Below, in pieces: positions 23,593 to 32,291 of a stretch of DNA of 64,000 bases. The stretch's first letter is position 1. Every line of letters begins with the position of its first letter. The stretch is taken from positions 61,526 through 125,525 of the forward strand of contig NZ_JBDJKW010000013.1 of NCBI RefSeq assembly GCF_039673065.1, given 5' to 3'. Source of the stretch: Allobosea sp039673065 (GTDB lineage Bacteria; Pseudomonadota; Alphaproteobacteria; Rhizobiales; Beijerinckiaceae). The notes beneath the pieces are model-generated. The model was not told the DNA's origin, made no database searches, and was given only the letters and a program-made list of their open reading frames with translations. The position numbers and the translations under genes were made by a program.

Positions 23593-24606
23593 ATGAGACT
23601 GGCTTCATTCCTCGCCGCCGCCACCCTCGCGCTCGGCGCCTCCGGGGCGCTCGCCGCCGGCAAGACGCAGTATCCGCTGACGCTGGAGAATTGCGGCCGG
23701 CAGATCACCTTCGACAAGGCGCCGGAAAAGGCGGTCTCCATCGGCCAGAACTCGAGCGAAATCCTGCTTTCGCTCGGCCTCGCCGACCGGCTGGCCGCGA
23801 CCGCGGTCTGGGTCGGCCCGGTGCTGGAGAACCTCAAGGCGGCCAATGCGGGCGTGCCGCGCATCTCCAACAACCAGCCGAGCTTCGAGGCGGTGGTGAA
23901 GACCGATCCCGACCTCGTCGCCGCGCAATTCGTCTTCGACGTCGGGCCCAACGGTGTCGTCGGCAAGCGCGAGCAGTTCGAGGAGCTCGGGATCGCGACC
24001 TATATCTCGCCGGGCGACTGTATCGCCAAGGACAATTCCATGCGCGACGGCGCGCGCACGAAGCTGTTTTCGATGGACCTGATCTACCAGGAGATCGCCG
24101 AGCTGGCGCAGATCTTCGACGTGCAGGAGCGCGGCGAAGCCTTCATCGCCGAGCTGAAGCAGCGCGAGGCCAAGGCGGTGGCCTCGGTGGCGGGCGGCAA
24201 GGCGAAGGACGTCTCGCTGCTCTACTGGTTCTCGTCCTCGCAGCTCAACGGTGACGCCTGGGTCGCCGGCAAGTTCGGTGCGCCGGGCTACATCACGCAG
24301 GTGCTCGGCGCCCGCAACGCCGTCGAGAGCGGCGAGGAGTGGCCGGCGGTGAGCTGGGAATCGATCGTCGGGCGCAATCCGACCGTGATCGTCGTCGGCA
24401 CCATGGACCGCCGCAAGTTTCCGGCCGATGATCCGAAGGTGAAGATCGACTTCATGGAGAAGGATCCGGTGGTCAGCCAGATCGACGCGGTGAAGAAGAA
24501 GCGCTTCATCGAGCTCAGCGCCCAGGCGATGAACCCGACCATCCGCACCATCGACGGCATCGAGACGGTCGCGGCCGGCCTCAAGCGCCTCCAACTGGTC
24601 GATTGA
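23593..24606 (+). CDS. Periplasmic substrate-binding protein 3 of the same importer
   Basis: The ATG at 23593 starts a Sec signal peptide (RLASFLAAATLALGASGALAA). The 337-residue protein has YPLTLENCGRQITFDKAPEKAVSIGQNSSEILLSLGLADRLAAT, a common FepB/FecB opening, and FEAVVKTDPDLVAAQF, then QLNGDAWVAGKFGAPGYITQVLGARN. It differs from the other two in using Sec, not Tat, and in its ligand-pocket regions. Third receptor gene in a row ahead of one permease. Confidence 0.85.
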   Translation: MRLASFLAAATLALGASGALAAGKTQYPLTLENCGRQITFDKAPEKAVSIGQNSSEILLSLGLADRLAATAVWVGPVLENLKAANAGVPRISNNQPSFEAVVKTDPDLVAAQFVFDVGPNGVVGKREQFEELGIATYISPGDCIAKDNSMRDGARTKLFSMDLIYQEIAELAQIFDVQERGEAFIAELKQREAKAVASVAGGKAKDVSLLYWFSSSQLNGDAWVAGKFGAPGYITQVLGARNAVESGEEWPAVSWESIVGRNPTVIVVGTMDRRKFPADDPKVKIDFMEKDPVVSQIDAVKKKRFIELSAQAMNPTIRTIDGIETVAAGLKRLQLVD

Positions 24607-24613
24607 GCCCCGC

Positions 24614-25645
24614 ATGACCCGGCGCCTCGGCGGGTGGGGCCCGCGTGCCCTGTTCGCCCTGGCCGGCCTGGCCGTGCTGCTCGCCGCGATCGCGCTGGCG
24701 GTGTCGATCGGCGAGATCGCGATCCCGCCGGCGACGACCTTCAAGACCCTCGCCAACCGCCTGTTCGGCGCGGGCTACGAGGTCGGCCGGGTGCAGGCCG
24801 GCGTCGTCTGGGAATACCGGATGAGCCGGGCGCTCGTCGCCGCCTGCTGCGGCGGCGCGCTGGCGCTGAGCGGCGTGGTGCTGCAGGCACTGCTGCGTAA
24901 TCCGCTGGCCGAGCCCTATGTGCTCGGCATCTCGGCCGGCGCCTCGACGGGCGCCGTCGGCGTGATGATCGTCGGCTTCGGTGCTGGGGCACTCAGCCTC
25001 TCTGGCGGGGCCTTCCTCGGCGCGCTCGCCGCCTTCGCTCTTGTGCTGCTGCTGGCGCGCGGCGCCCGCGGCGGCTCCGACCGCACCATCCTGGCCGGCG
25101 TCGCCGGCTCGCAGCTCTTCAACGCGCTCACCGCCTATATCGTCACCAGCTCGGCCGATGCCGAGCAGGCGCGCGGCGTGATGTTCTGGCTGCTCGGCAA
25201 TCTCGGCGGCGTGCGCTGGCCCGACGTCTATCTCGCGGCGGCCGTGGCTGCCGCCGGCTTCGCCATCTGCATCAGCCAGGCGCGGGCGCTCGATGCCTTC
25301 AGCTTCGGCGAGGAGGCAGCGGCGGCGCTCGGTGTTCCCGTCGCAAGGCTGCGCCTTGTGCTCTTCGCCGCGACGGCGCTGATGACCGCGGCGATGGTCT
25401 CGATCGTCGGCTCGATCGGCTTCGTCGGGCTCGTCATCCCGCATGCCGCGCGCATGCTGGTCGGCTCGGGCCATGGCCTGCTGCTGCCGGCCTCGGCGCT
25501 GGCCGGCGCCATCTTCATGGTGCTCGCCGACATCCTCTCCCGCATCGTCGTGCCGGGCCAGATCCTGCCGATCGGCGTGGTGACCGCGCTCTTCGGCGCG
25601 CCGGCCTTCGCCCTGCTGCTCTACCGCGCGAGGCGCCCCGAATGA
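24614..25645 (+). CDS. FecCD/BtuC-type ABC permease
   Basis: A 343-residue membrane protein with about nine to ten membrane segments. Signature parts: YRMSRALVAACCGGALALSGVVLQALLRNPLAEPYVLGISAGASTGAV (the family's most conserved block), GSIGFVGLVIPHAARMLVG and RIVVPGQILPIGVVTALFGAPAF. It forms the channel for corrinoid or iron-chelate import. The stop overlaps the ATPase start by ATGA. Confidence 0.92.
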   Translation: MTRRLGGWGPRALFALAGLAVLLAAIALAVSIGEIAIPPATTFKTLANRLFGAGYEVGRVQAGVVWEYRMSRALVAACCGGALALSGVVLQALLRNPLAEPYVLGISAGASTGAVGVMIVGFGAGALSLSGGAFLGALAAFALVLLLARGARGGSDRTILAGVAGSQLFNALTAYIVTSSADAEQARGVMFWLLGNLGGVRWPDVYLAAAVAAAGFAICISQARALDAFSFGEEAAAALGVPVARLRLVLFAATALMTAAMVSIVGSIGFVGLVIPHAARMLVGSGHGLLLPASALAGAIFMVLADILSRIVVPGQILPIGVVTALFGAPAFALLLYRARRPE

Positions 25646-26424
25646 GCTTTTCGGTGCGCGATGTCAGCTGGAGCGCCGGCGGAAAGCTCATTCTCGACGC
25701 GGTCGGCCTCGATGTGCCGGAGGGCGCGACGCTCGGCCTGATCGGTCCCAACGGCTCCGGCAAGTCGAGCCTGCTCAAGCTGCTCTGCCGGCTGCGCCAG
25801 CCGCAGGGCGGCGTCGTCACGCTCGGCGGCGACGATCTGGCCAGCCTGACGCGGCTCGCCATCGCGCAGCGCGTCGCGGTGGTCGAGCAGCAGGCGGCGA
25901 CGCTTGAGGAACTGACCGTGCGCGAAGTCGTCGCGCTCGGCCGCACGCCGCATCGCGGACGGTTCTCGCCCTGGACGGCTGCCGACGAGGCGATCCTGCG
26001 GCGTGCGCTCGACCAGGTCGATCTCGGCGGGCGCGGCGACCAGTCCTGGCACACCCTGTCCGGCGGCGAGCGCCAGCGCGTCCAGATCGCCCGGGCGCTG
26101 GCGCAGGAGCCGCGCGAGCTGCTGCTCGACGAGCCGACCAACCATCTCGACATCCAGCACCAGATCGAGATCCTGGCTCTGGTCGAGCGCCTGCCGCTGA
26201 CCAGCATCGTCGCGCTGCACGACCTCAACCTCGCCGCCGCATTCTGCGATCTCGTGCTGGTGCTGAAGGCCGGGCGTGTGGTCGCGGCCGGCCCGCCGGC
26301 CGCGGTGCTGACGCAGGGGCTGCTCTGGGAGGTCTTCGGCGTACGCGCCCAGATCGGCCGCTCCACCCGTGCCGGACGGCCGCATATCCAGTTCCTCTAC
26401 GACGATCCGGTGCGGCGGCCATGA
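25642..26424 (+). CDS. ABC transporter ATPase, FecE/BtuD type
   Basis: A 260-residue ATPase with Walker A GPNGSGKSSLLKLL, Q-loop VVEQQAATLEELTV, signature LSGGERQRVQIARAL, Walker B LLLDEPTNHLD and switch histidine (VALHDLNLA). Energises the importer with the permease upstream. Its stop overlaps the start of the GNAT gene (ATGA), so all six genes are probably made together. Confidence 0.93.
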   Translation: MSFSVRDVSWSAGGKLILDAVGLDVPEGATLGLIGPNGSGKSSLLKLLCRLRQPQGGVVTLGGDDLASLTRLAIAQRVAVVEQQAATLEELTVREVVALGRTPHRGRFSPWTAADEAILRRALDQVDLGGRGDQSWHTLSGGERQRVQIARALAQEPRELLLDEPTNHLDIQHQIEILALVERLPLTSIVALHDLNLAAAFCDLVLVLKAGRVVAAGPPAAVLTQGLLWEVFGVRAQIGRSTRAGRPHIQFLYDDPVRRP

Positions 26425-26984
26425 TGGGCGCAGACGGTTCCGAAGCTCCCCTCGGCCTGCGCTGCCGCGATCTCGCGACGGCGCCGCAGACCGTGCGTCG
26501 CGCCGCCCGCGCCTTCTGCCTCGCGACGATCGCCGAGGTCTATGGCACGGCCTATCGGCCGGACTGGCATGCCGATCTCGACAGGCTGGCCGGTGAGGCA
26601 GGGCCGGGCTGGTTCGCGCCGGAGGAGCGCGGTGCCTTCTGGGCCCTGCATGATGCCGCGGGCGAGATCGTCGGCACGGCCGGGCTCTACCGCCTCGACC
26701 TGAAGCCGACGCTCGCCGCAGGCTTCACCGGGCGCTACGGCACAGTGGAGGCCGTGGCGCAGCTGGTGCGGGTCTATCTGCGCGCCAATCATCGCCGCAG
26801 CGGCGTCGGGCGCTGGCTGGTCGACCAGGCCGAGCGGCGGGCGAGGGCGCTCGGCTTCGCCACCCTCTATCTCCACGCCGACAGCGGCACGCCCGCCACC
26901 ATCGCCTTCTGGCGCTCGCGCGGCTATCGCGACTTCGCGGCCGGCGAGGGCAGCACGCATTTCGACAAGCCGCTGGCGCGCTGA
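26421..26984 (+). CDS. GNAT acetyltransferase at the end of the B12-controlled operon
   Basis: A 187-residue protein with a GNAT acetyl-CoA site (LRANHRRSGVGRWLVDQAERRARALGF) and the final AFWRSRGYRDF. N-terminal part LRCRDLATAPQTVRRAARAFC is unusual. The overlap with the ATPase gene makes it a member of the operon, but no acetylation step in corrinoid uptake is known to me, so it may act on a siderophore, another ligand, or an unrelated substrate. Confidence 0.8.
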   Translation: MMGADGSEAPLGLRCRDLATAPQTVRRAARAFCLATIAEVYGTAYRPDWHADLDRLAGEAGPGWFAPEERGAFWALHDAAGEIVGTAGLYRLDLKPTLAAGFTGRYGTVEAVAQLVRVYLRANHRRSGVGRWLVDQAERRARALGFATLYLHADSGTPATIAFWRSRGYRDFAAGEGSTHFDKPLAR

Positions 26985-26988
26985 GGGT

Positions 26989-27999
26989 TCAGGCCGTGCT
27001 GCGGCGGATGATGGCGCAGGGCAGCATCGAGCGCCCGGGCGCGTCCTCGCCGGCGATGATCTGCTCGATCACGGAGACGGCGCTGCGGGCCATGGCTTCC
27101 AGCCCCTGGTCGACCGTGGTGAGGTCGTAAGCCGCGAGCGCGCCCGGCGCCGAATTGTCGAAGCCGACCACGGCGAGCTGGTCCGGGACTTTCAGCCCGA
27201 ATTCCCCGCGCGCCACGTCGAGCACGGCCAGAGCCATCTCGTCATTGGCACAGAAGATCGCGTCGGGGGGCTCGCTCGCGGAGAGCAGGGCGCGCGCCGC
27301 CTCCCGGCCGCCCTCGTAGCTGTAGCGGCCGATGCCGCGCGCCACGATGGCGAGCCCGTGCCGGGCCAGCCCCTGCGCGAAGCCGGCGGCGCGGTCGCGG
27401 CTGGTCGAGGTGTTCTCCAGCCCGGCGATATAGGCGGCGCGGCGCCGGCCGCTGGCGACCAGCATGTTGGCGACGAGCCCGGCGGCGGCGATGTTGTCGG
27501 CGCAGACGTCGCCCGCGACCTCCTCCTCGTCGTCGGCCATGCGGTCGAGCAGGACGATGGGGGTCTTGGCGGCGTTGTAGAGCCGCGTGACCTGCAGCGA
27601 GAGCGGCGCGCTCGCCACCAGCACGCCGTCGACCTGGAAGGTCAGGAGCTCCGGCAGCATCGCCTCGGTCGCAGCGGCGTCCTTGGCGACGAAGACGAGG
27701 GGGGCGTGGCCGCGTGCCTGGATCTCGATCGCCAGCGCCTCGATCAGGCGGGCATAGAACGGATTGCCGACATCGCTGACGACCACGCCGATCAGCCCGG
27801 AACGCCGGGTGTTGAGGCTGCGCGCGATCGCGTTGGGGCGGTAGCCCAATTGCTCGGCGGCGAGGATGATGCGGCGGCGCGTCTCGGGGGCGATGCTGGC
27901 GCCCTTGGTGAAGCAGCGCGACACCGCCGAACGCGAGACGCCGGCGAGTTCCGCCACCTCCCGCGATGTCACCCAGCGTCTGTTGGCGAAATCGCTCAT
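26989..27999 (-). CDS. LacI-family transcriptional regulator
   Basis: Start placed at ATG 27999, giving SDFANRRWVTSREVAELAGVSRSAVSRCFTKGASIAPETRRRI, the standard N-terminal HTH; earlier in-frame starts run through the operators. The hinge (LGYRPNAIARSLNTRRSGLIGVV) and periplasmic-binding-like sugar domain follow. The 336-residue repressor is divergent from a nucleoside hydrolase / ABC / ribokinase operon, so the inducer is probably a nucleoside or ribose. Convergent with the GNAT gene, four bases apart. Confidence 0.9.
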   Translation of the reverse strand: MSDFANRRWVTSREVAELAGVSRSAVSRCFTKGASIAPETRRRIILAAEQLGYRPNAIARSLNTRRSGLIGVVVSDVGNPFYARLIEALAIEIQARGHAPLVFVAKDAAATEAMLPELLTFQVDGVLVASAPLSLQVTRLYNAAKTPIVLLDRMADDEEEVAGDVCADNIAAAGLVANMLVASGRRRAAYIAGLENTSTSRDRAAGFAQGLARHGLAIVARGIGRYSYEGGREAARALLSASEPPDAIFCANDEMALAVLDVARGEFGLKVPDQLAVVGFDNSAPGALAAYDLTTVDQGLEAMARSAVSVIEQIIAGEDAPGRSMLPCAIIRRSTA

Positions 28000-28012
28000 C
28001 CCGCTTGTGTGT

Positions 28013-28035
28013 CTTGACGCGCGGGGAGCGTCAAG
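28013..28035. promoter_or_regulatory. Inverted repeat CTTGACGC upstream of the LacI gene
   Basis: CTTGACGC (28013-28020) and GCGTCAAG (28028-28035) are perfect reverse complements with a 7-base centre, 14 bases ahead of the regulator's ATG. TTGAC within it could also be part of a -35 box, so its nature is uncertain. Confidence 0.4.
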
Positions 28036-28041
28036 GGTAGC

Positions 28042-28059
28042 GTTGCACACGTATGCAAC
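28042..28059. promoter_or_regulatory. Likely LacI-family operator
   Basis: GTTGCA-N6-TGCAAC, with the inner six bases (CACGTA) also near-palindromic: 16 of 18 positions are symmetric. Even symmetry around a central CG is typical of LacI-family operators. It lies between the divergent regulator (start 27999) and the nucleoside hydrolase (start 28218). Confidence 0.65.
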
Positions 28060-28217
28060 GAGGCGGGAGCGCAGCGTCCCGGTCCGCTCGGAGGAAATGG
28101 TCGCGAGGGCTCTGCCGGCGTTCCGCCGCAGGAAATACCCGTCTCGCGCCCTGGTTTCCGCGAACTGGCCGTCGGCGCCGTGGTCCCGCGCAATCACGCG
28201 AGCGAGGGCTGCGGCCG

Positions 28218-29168
28218 ATGACCAGAGTGCTGATCGATTGCGATCCCGGCCATGACGACGCCATGGCGATTCTCTACGCCGCCAAGCATCTCGACCTCTG
28301 CGCGATCACGACCGTCCACGGCAACGCGCCGCTGGAGCACACCACCCGCAACGCGCTGTCGCTGTGCACGCTCGCCGGGCTGAACGTGCCGGTCTCGGCC
28401 GGCGCCGACCGCCCGCTGGTCCAGCCGCAGCTGCAGAAGCAGACACTCCACGGCAAGTCCGGCATCGACGGCGCCGAGATGCCGGAGCCCGACCGCGACG
28501 TCACCGGCGAGCATGCCGCGCTGACCATCATCCGCGAGGCGAAGCGCTCGCCGGGCGAGCTGGTGCTGATCGCCGTCGGCCCGATGACCAATGTCGCGCT
28601 GGCGCTGCGGCTCGAGCCGAAACTGCCCGAGCTGCTCAAGGGCATCAGCATCATGGGCGGCAGCACCACGGCCGGCAACGTCACGCCCACCGCCGAGTTC
28701 AACCTCTGGGCCGATCCCGAGGCCGCCGCCGCGGTGTTCGACTGCGGCATCCCGGTGATGATGGCCGGCCTCAACGTCACCCGCCAGGCGCTGATCGGCG
28801 CCCCGCATGTCGCGCGGCTGCACGGCACGGGCGGTCCGGTCGGCAAGGTGATGGGCGACCTCCAGGACTTCTACGCCACGCGCTCCAGCGCGGTGTACGG
28901 GCTGGCCGGCGCGCCGATGCACGACGCCTGCGCCGTCGTGCCCTTCGTCCATCCGGAGCTGATCAAGCACCGCGCCTGCCATGTCCACATGGAGCTGGCG
29001 AGCCCGCAGGTGCGCGGCACCACGGTCTGCGACCTGCGCGTCTTCAAGTCGGCGCCCGCCGCCGCCGCCCGCACCCAGCTGCCGGCCAATGCGCTGGTGG
29101 CGCTCGAGATCGACGGAGCCGCCGTGGTCGACGTCGTGGTCGACGCGGTCCTGAGCTACGACGCCTGA
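28218..29168 (+). CDS. Inosine-uridine-type nucleoside hydrolase
   Basis: The ATG at 28218 begins TRVLIDCDPGHDDAMAILYAA, the calcium-binding DxDxxxDD motif of nucleoside N-ribohydrolases. Other family parts: LVLIAVGPMTNVALALRLEP, IMGGSTTAGNVTPTAEFNLWADPEAA, and the active-site histidine in APMHDACAV. The 316-residue enzyme splits nucleosides to base and ribose. Ribose can then be phosphorylated by the ribokinase at the end of this operon. Confidence 0.92.
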   Translation: MTRVLIDCDPGHDDAMAILYAAKHLDLCAITTVHGNAPLEHTTRNALSLCTLAGLNVPVSAGADRPLVQPQLQKQTLHGKSGIDGAEMPEPDRDVTGEHAALTIIREAKRSPGELVLIAVGPMTNVALALRLEPKLPELLKGISIMGGSTTAGNVTPTAEFNLWADPEAAAAVFDCGIPVMMAGLNVTRQALIGAPHVARLHGTGGPVGKVMGDLQDFYATRSSAVYGLAGAPMHDACAVVPFVHPELIKHRACHVHMELASPQVRGTTVCDLRVFKSAPAAAARTQLPANALVALEIDGAAVVDVVVDAVLSYDA

Positions 29169-29202
29169 CGACACGATCAGAACGATCCGGAGGAAACCCA
29201 TC

Positions 29203-30465
29203 ATGACCACACGTCGCGATACGCTCGCCATGCTCGCCGCCGGCGCCGCCTCGCTTGGGCTGGGGCGCGCCGCCTCCGCCCAGGCCAAGGGCGAGCTCAA
29301 CGTCATCTGGCAGGCCTGGCCTGACGCCCATGTCACGCCGATCTTCGACGGCTTCAAGAAGAAGAACCCGGGCGTCACGCTGCGCGACGAGCGCCTGCCG
29401 TTCAACGAACTGTTCCAGGCGACCGAGGTGCGGCTGCAATCGCGCGGCCCGACGCCGGACATCTACATCGCCGACGGCCCGCTGACCGCCTCCTACGCCG
29501 TGCGCAAGCATCTGCAGGAGCTGGACAGCATCATCGGTGACCTCGACCGCTACACCAAGGCGGCGCGCGACCAGGGCAGCTTCCGCGGCAAGCTCTACAC
29601 CCTGCCGCTCTTCTCCAGCAGCCAGCTGCTCTACATCAACAAGAAGCTCTTCGCCGAGGCCGGAATCACCCCGCCGCCCGCCACGGTCGACGGGCGCTGG
29701 ACCTGGGAGCAGGTCGTCGAGGCCGCCAAGAAGCTCACCGACAGGTCGAGCAACCGCTGGGGGCTCGTCATCGAGCAGGCCGAGCGGCCCTATCAGCTGC
29801 TGCCGCTGGCGCAGTCCAAGGGAGCGGCCGTGATCGGACCCGACGGGCTCACCGCCTCCGGCTTCGTCGACAGCGCGCCCTTCATCGATGCGTTCCGCTG
29901 GTATGGCGAGCTCTACACCAAGCACCAGGTCAGCCCGCCGAACGTCTTCGAGATCAATCTCGCCCAGGAGCTGTTCGCCACCGGCCGCGCCGCGATGTAT
30001 CTCGGCACCAACTCCAATATGAGCATCTTCGGCAGCCGCGAGGGGCTCGACTGGACGGTCGCCGCCCATCCGTATTTCAGCGGCGGCAAGCCGGTGACGC
30101 CGACCGGCAGCTGGCATGTCGGCATGAACCCGCGCACCAAGCAGAAGGAGGCCGCCGAGGCCTTCATGCGCTACCTCGCCGAGCCGGCGACGATCGAGAT
30201 GCAGGCCCGCGCCCGCGCCAACCCGCCGGTCATCCGCAGCGTCTGGGATTCGATGAGCGACGTGCTCGGCACGCCGGGCTGGAAGATCATCCGCCACGAG
30301 CTCGACAACACCGCCGTGCCGCGCCCCGCCACCCCCGGCTGGCGCGAATACGAGGACATCCTGCGCATCGCCATCCGCGAGATCACCGGCGGGTCCGACC
30401 CGGCCGCGCGTCTGCAGAAGGCCGCGAAGGACATCGACCGCGAAATGGCCAAGTACCGCGGCTGA
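29203..30465 (+). CDS. Extracellular solute-binding protein (carbohydrate-type ABC, family 1)
   Basis: A 420-residue protein with a Tat-like signal (TTRRDTLAMLAAGAASLGLGRA). It follows the ugpB/malE pattern: LNVIWQAWPDAHVTPIFDGFKKKNPGV, then DIYIADGPLTASYA, YTLPLFSSSQLLYINKKLFAEAGITPPP, and a C-terminal helical lobe. AGGAGG precedes the ATG. In this operon the ligand is probably a nucleoside or ribose compound, although the protein group is better known for sugars. The permease gene starts two bases after its stop. Confidence 0.88.
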   Translation: MTTRRDTLAMLAAGAASLGLGRAASAQAKGELNVIWQAWPDAHVTPIFDGFKKKNPGVTLRDERLPFNELFQATEVRLQSRGPTPDIYIADGPLTASYAVRKHLQELDSIIGDLDRYTKAARDQGSFRGKLYTLPLFSSSQLLYINKKLFAEAGITPPPATVDGRWTWEQVVEAAKKLTDRSSNRWGLVIEQAERPYQLLPLAQSKGAAVIGPDGLTASGFVDSAPFIDAFRWYGELYTKHQVSPPNVFEINLAQELFATGRAAMYLGTNSNMSIFGSREGLDWTVAAHPYFSGGKPVTPTGSWHVGMNPRTKQKEAAEAFMRYLAEPATIEMQARARANPPVIRSVWDSMSDVLGTPGWKIIRHELDNTAVPRPATPGWREYEDILRIAIREITGGSDPAARLQKAAKDIDREMAKYRG

Positions 30466-30467
30466 TC

Positions 30468-31385
30468 ATGAGCACCGCAGCACGGCATCACGGCGCGCCG
30501 GGCCTCCTGGCGCGCATCCTCCGGTCCCAGGGCGGGCTCGCGGCCCTGTTCCTGGCCCCGGCCCTGCTCGGGCTGCTGGTGTTCCGCCTCGCCCCGATCG
30601 CCGTCGCCGGCATCGGGGCGCTCTATCGCGAGAACCTCGAGGGCGACCAGGCCTTCGTCGGCCTCGCGAACTTCGCCTCGCTCTTCGCCGATGACAGCTT
30701 CTGGCACGCGCTGCGCACGACGCTGCTGTTCAACATCATCATCAACCCGCTGCAGATCGCCATTGCCTTCGGCATGGCGCTGCTGGTGCTGAAGCCCGGG
30801 CGCGGCATCACCTTCTTCCGCGCCGCTTTCTTCCTGCCGATGACGCTGTCGATCGGCCTGACCGCGGTGCTGTGGTCGATGCTGCTCGACCAGACGATCG
30901 GCCCGGTCAACGCGCTGCTCGAGCAGCTCGGCTTCGCACGGCAGGGCTTCTTCCGCGACGAGAACCAGGCGCTCGGCACCGCGATCGCCGTCGCCAGCTG
31001 GAAGGGCTGCGGCTACTGGATGGTCTTCCTGCTCGCCGGCCTGTTCGGGATCGACGAGCAGCTCTACGAGGCCGCCCGCATCGACGGTGCCACCGCCGGG
31101 CAGCGCTTCCGCTATGTCACGCTGCCGCTGATGCGCCGGCCGCTGACCTTCGTGCTGATCGCCGACACTGCGGTGAACTTCCTGTTCTTCGCGCCGGTCT
31201 ACATCATCACCGCCGGCGGGCCCAACGGCGCCACCTCGCTGATGATGTTCAAGGCCTACGAGGCCGCCTTCACCTTCATGAACTGGGGCCGCTCGCTGGC
31301 CTATTCCACCGTCATCCTCGCGATCGTCATCCTGGTCGCGATCGTGCAGCTTCGCCTGCTCAGGCATGGGGAGAACGAGGCGTGA
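30468..31385 (+). CDS. ABC permease 1 (MalF/UgpA type)
   Basis: A 305-residue membrane protein with six segments. The EAA loop is YEAARIDGATAGQRFRYVTLPLM. It has the long periplasmic part after the first segment expected of the UgpA type. Its stop overlaps the GTG start of the second permease. Confidence 0.9.
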   Translation: MSTAARHHGAPGLLARILRSQGGLAALFLAPALLGLLVFRLAPIAVAGIGALYRENLEGDQAFVGLANFASLFADDSFWHALRTTLLFNIIINPLQIAIAFGMALLVLKPGRGITFFRAAFFLPMTLSIGLTAVLWSMLLDQTIGPVNALLEQLGFARQGFFRDENQALGTAIAVASWKGCGYWMVFLLAGLFGIDEQLYEAARIDGATAGQRFRYVTLPLMRRPLTFVLIADTAVNFLFFAPVYIITAGGPNGATSLMMFKAYEAAFTFMNWGRSLAYSTVILAIVILVAIVQLRLLRHGENEA

Positions 31386-32236
31386 GCACCGTCCATGGCA
31401 GTCCCTCGGCGCGCTTCGGCGCCGGGCTCGCCCGCTATGCCGCGCTGATCGCGATCGCGACGGTGCTGCTGCTGCCGCTGATCTGGCTCGTCCTCTCGTC
31501 CTTCCGCCCGGCGGGCGAGATCTTCGCCAACAGCCACCAGTTCACCTGGCGCACCTTCGTGCCGAGCGTGGTGACCTTCGAGAACTACACCTCGCTGGTC
31601 GAGACCGGTTTCTTCCGGGCGCTGGCCAATTCGCTGTTCGTCGGCGTCGCCACCATGGCGCTGGGCCTGCTGGTCAACGCCTCGGCCGGTTTCGCCTTCG
31701 CGGTGTTCGAGTTCCCCGGTCGCGGCCTGCTGCTGATCCTGGTGCTGGCCTCGGCGATGATGCCCTTCGAGGCGATCGTCATCCCGCTCTACCAGATCAT
31801 CCGCTGGCTCGGCTGGGTCGACAGCTACCAGGCGCTGATCCTGCCGGAGGTGGCGAACGGTCTGGTGATCTTCCTGTTCCGCCAGTTCTTCGTGGCGGTG
31901 CCGCGCGAGTTCTACGAGGCGGCGCGGGTCGACGGTGCTTCCTGGGGCCGCATCTTCTTCAAGATCGCGCTGCCGCTCTCCTGGCCGGTGATTGTCACCG
32001 GCGCGCTCATGCAGTTCATGACGCAGTGGGAGGCGTTCTTCTGGCCGCTGGTCGCCGCACCATCGCCCGACCATACGCTGGTGCAGATCGCCATCACCCG
32101 GAACATCTCCTTCGAGGAGACCTCCTGGGGCCGGCTGTTCTCGTCGACGACGATCGCCTGCCTGGTGGCGCTGGTGCCCTTCCTGGCCTTCCAGCGGGTC
32201 TATCTGCGCAATATCGCCTCGTCCGGCCTCAAATAG
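31382..32236 (+). CDS. ABC permease 2 (MalG/UgpE type)
   Basis: GTG start at 31382 overlapping the previous stop (GTGA). The 284-residue protein has six membrane segments and an EAA loop YEAARVDGASWGRIFFKIALPL. It pairs with permease 1 to form the channel. No ATPase gene follows; the next gene is a ribokinase. Confidence 0.9.
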   Translation: MSTVHGSPSARFGAGLARYAALIAIATVLLLPLIWLVLSSFRPAGEIFANSHQFTWRTFVPSVVTFENYTSLVETGFFRALANSLFVGVATMALGLLVNASAGFAFAVFEFPGRGLLLILVLASAMMPFEAIVIPLYQIIRWLGWVDSYQALILPEVANGLVIFLFRQFFVAVPREFYEAARVDGASWGRIFFKIALPLSWPVIVTGALMQFMTQWEAFFWPLVAAPSPDHTLVQIAITRNISFEETSWGRLFSSTTIACLVALVPFLAFQRVYLRNIASSGLK

Positions 32237-32291
32237 GGCTTAACTGCCCGCCGGTGCGCCTTGCGGGCGCGCCCAACGACCGAGAAACCAC

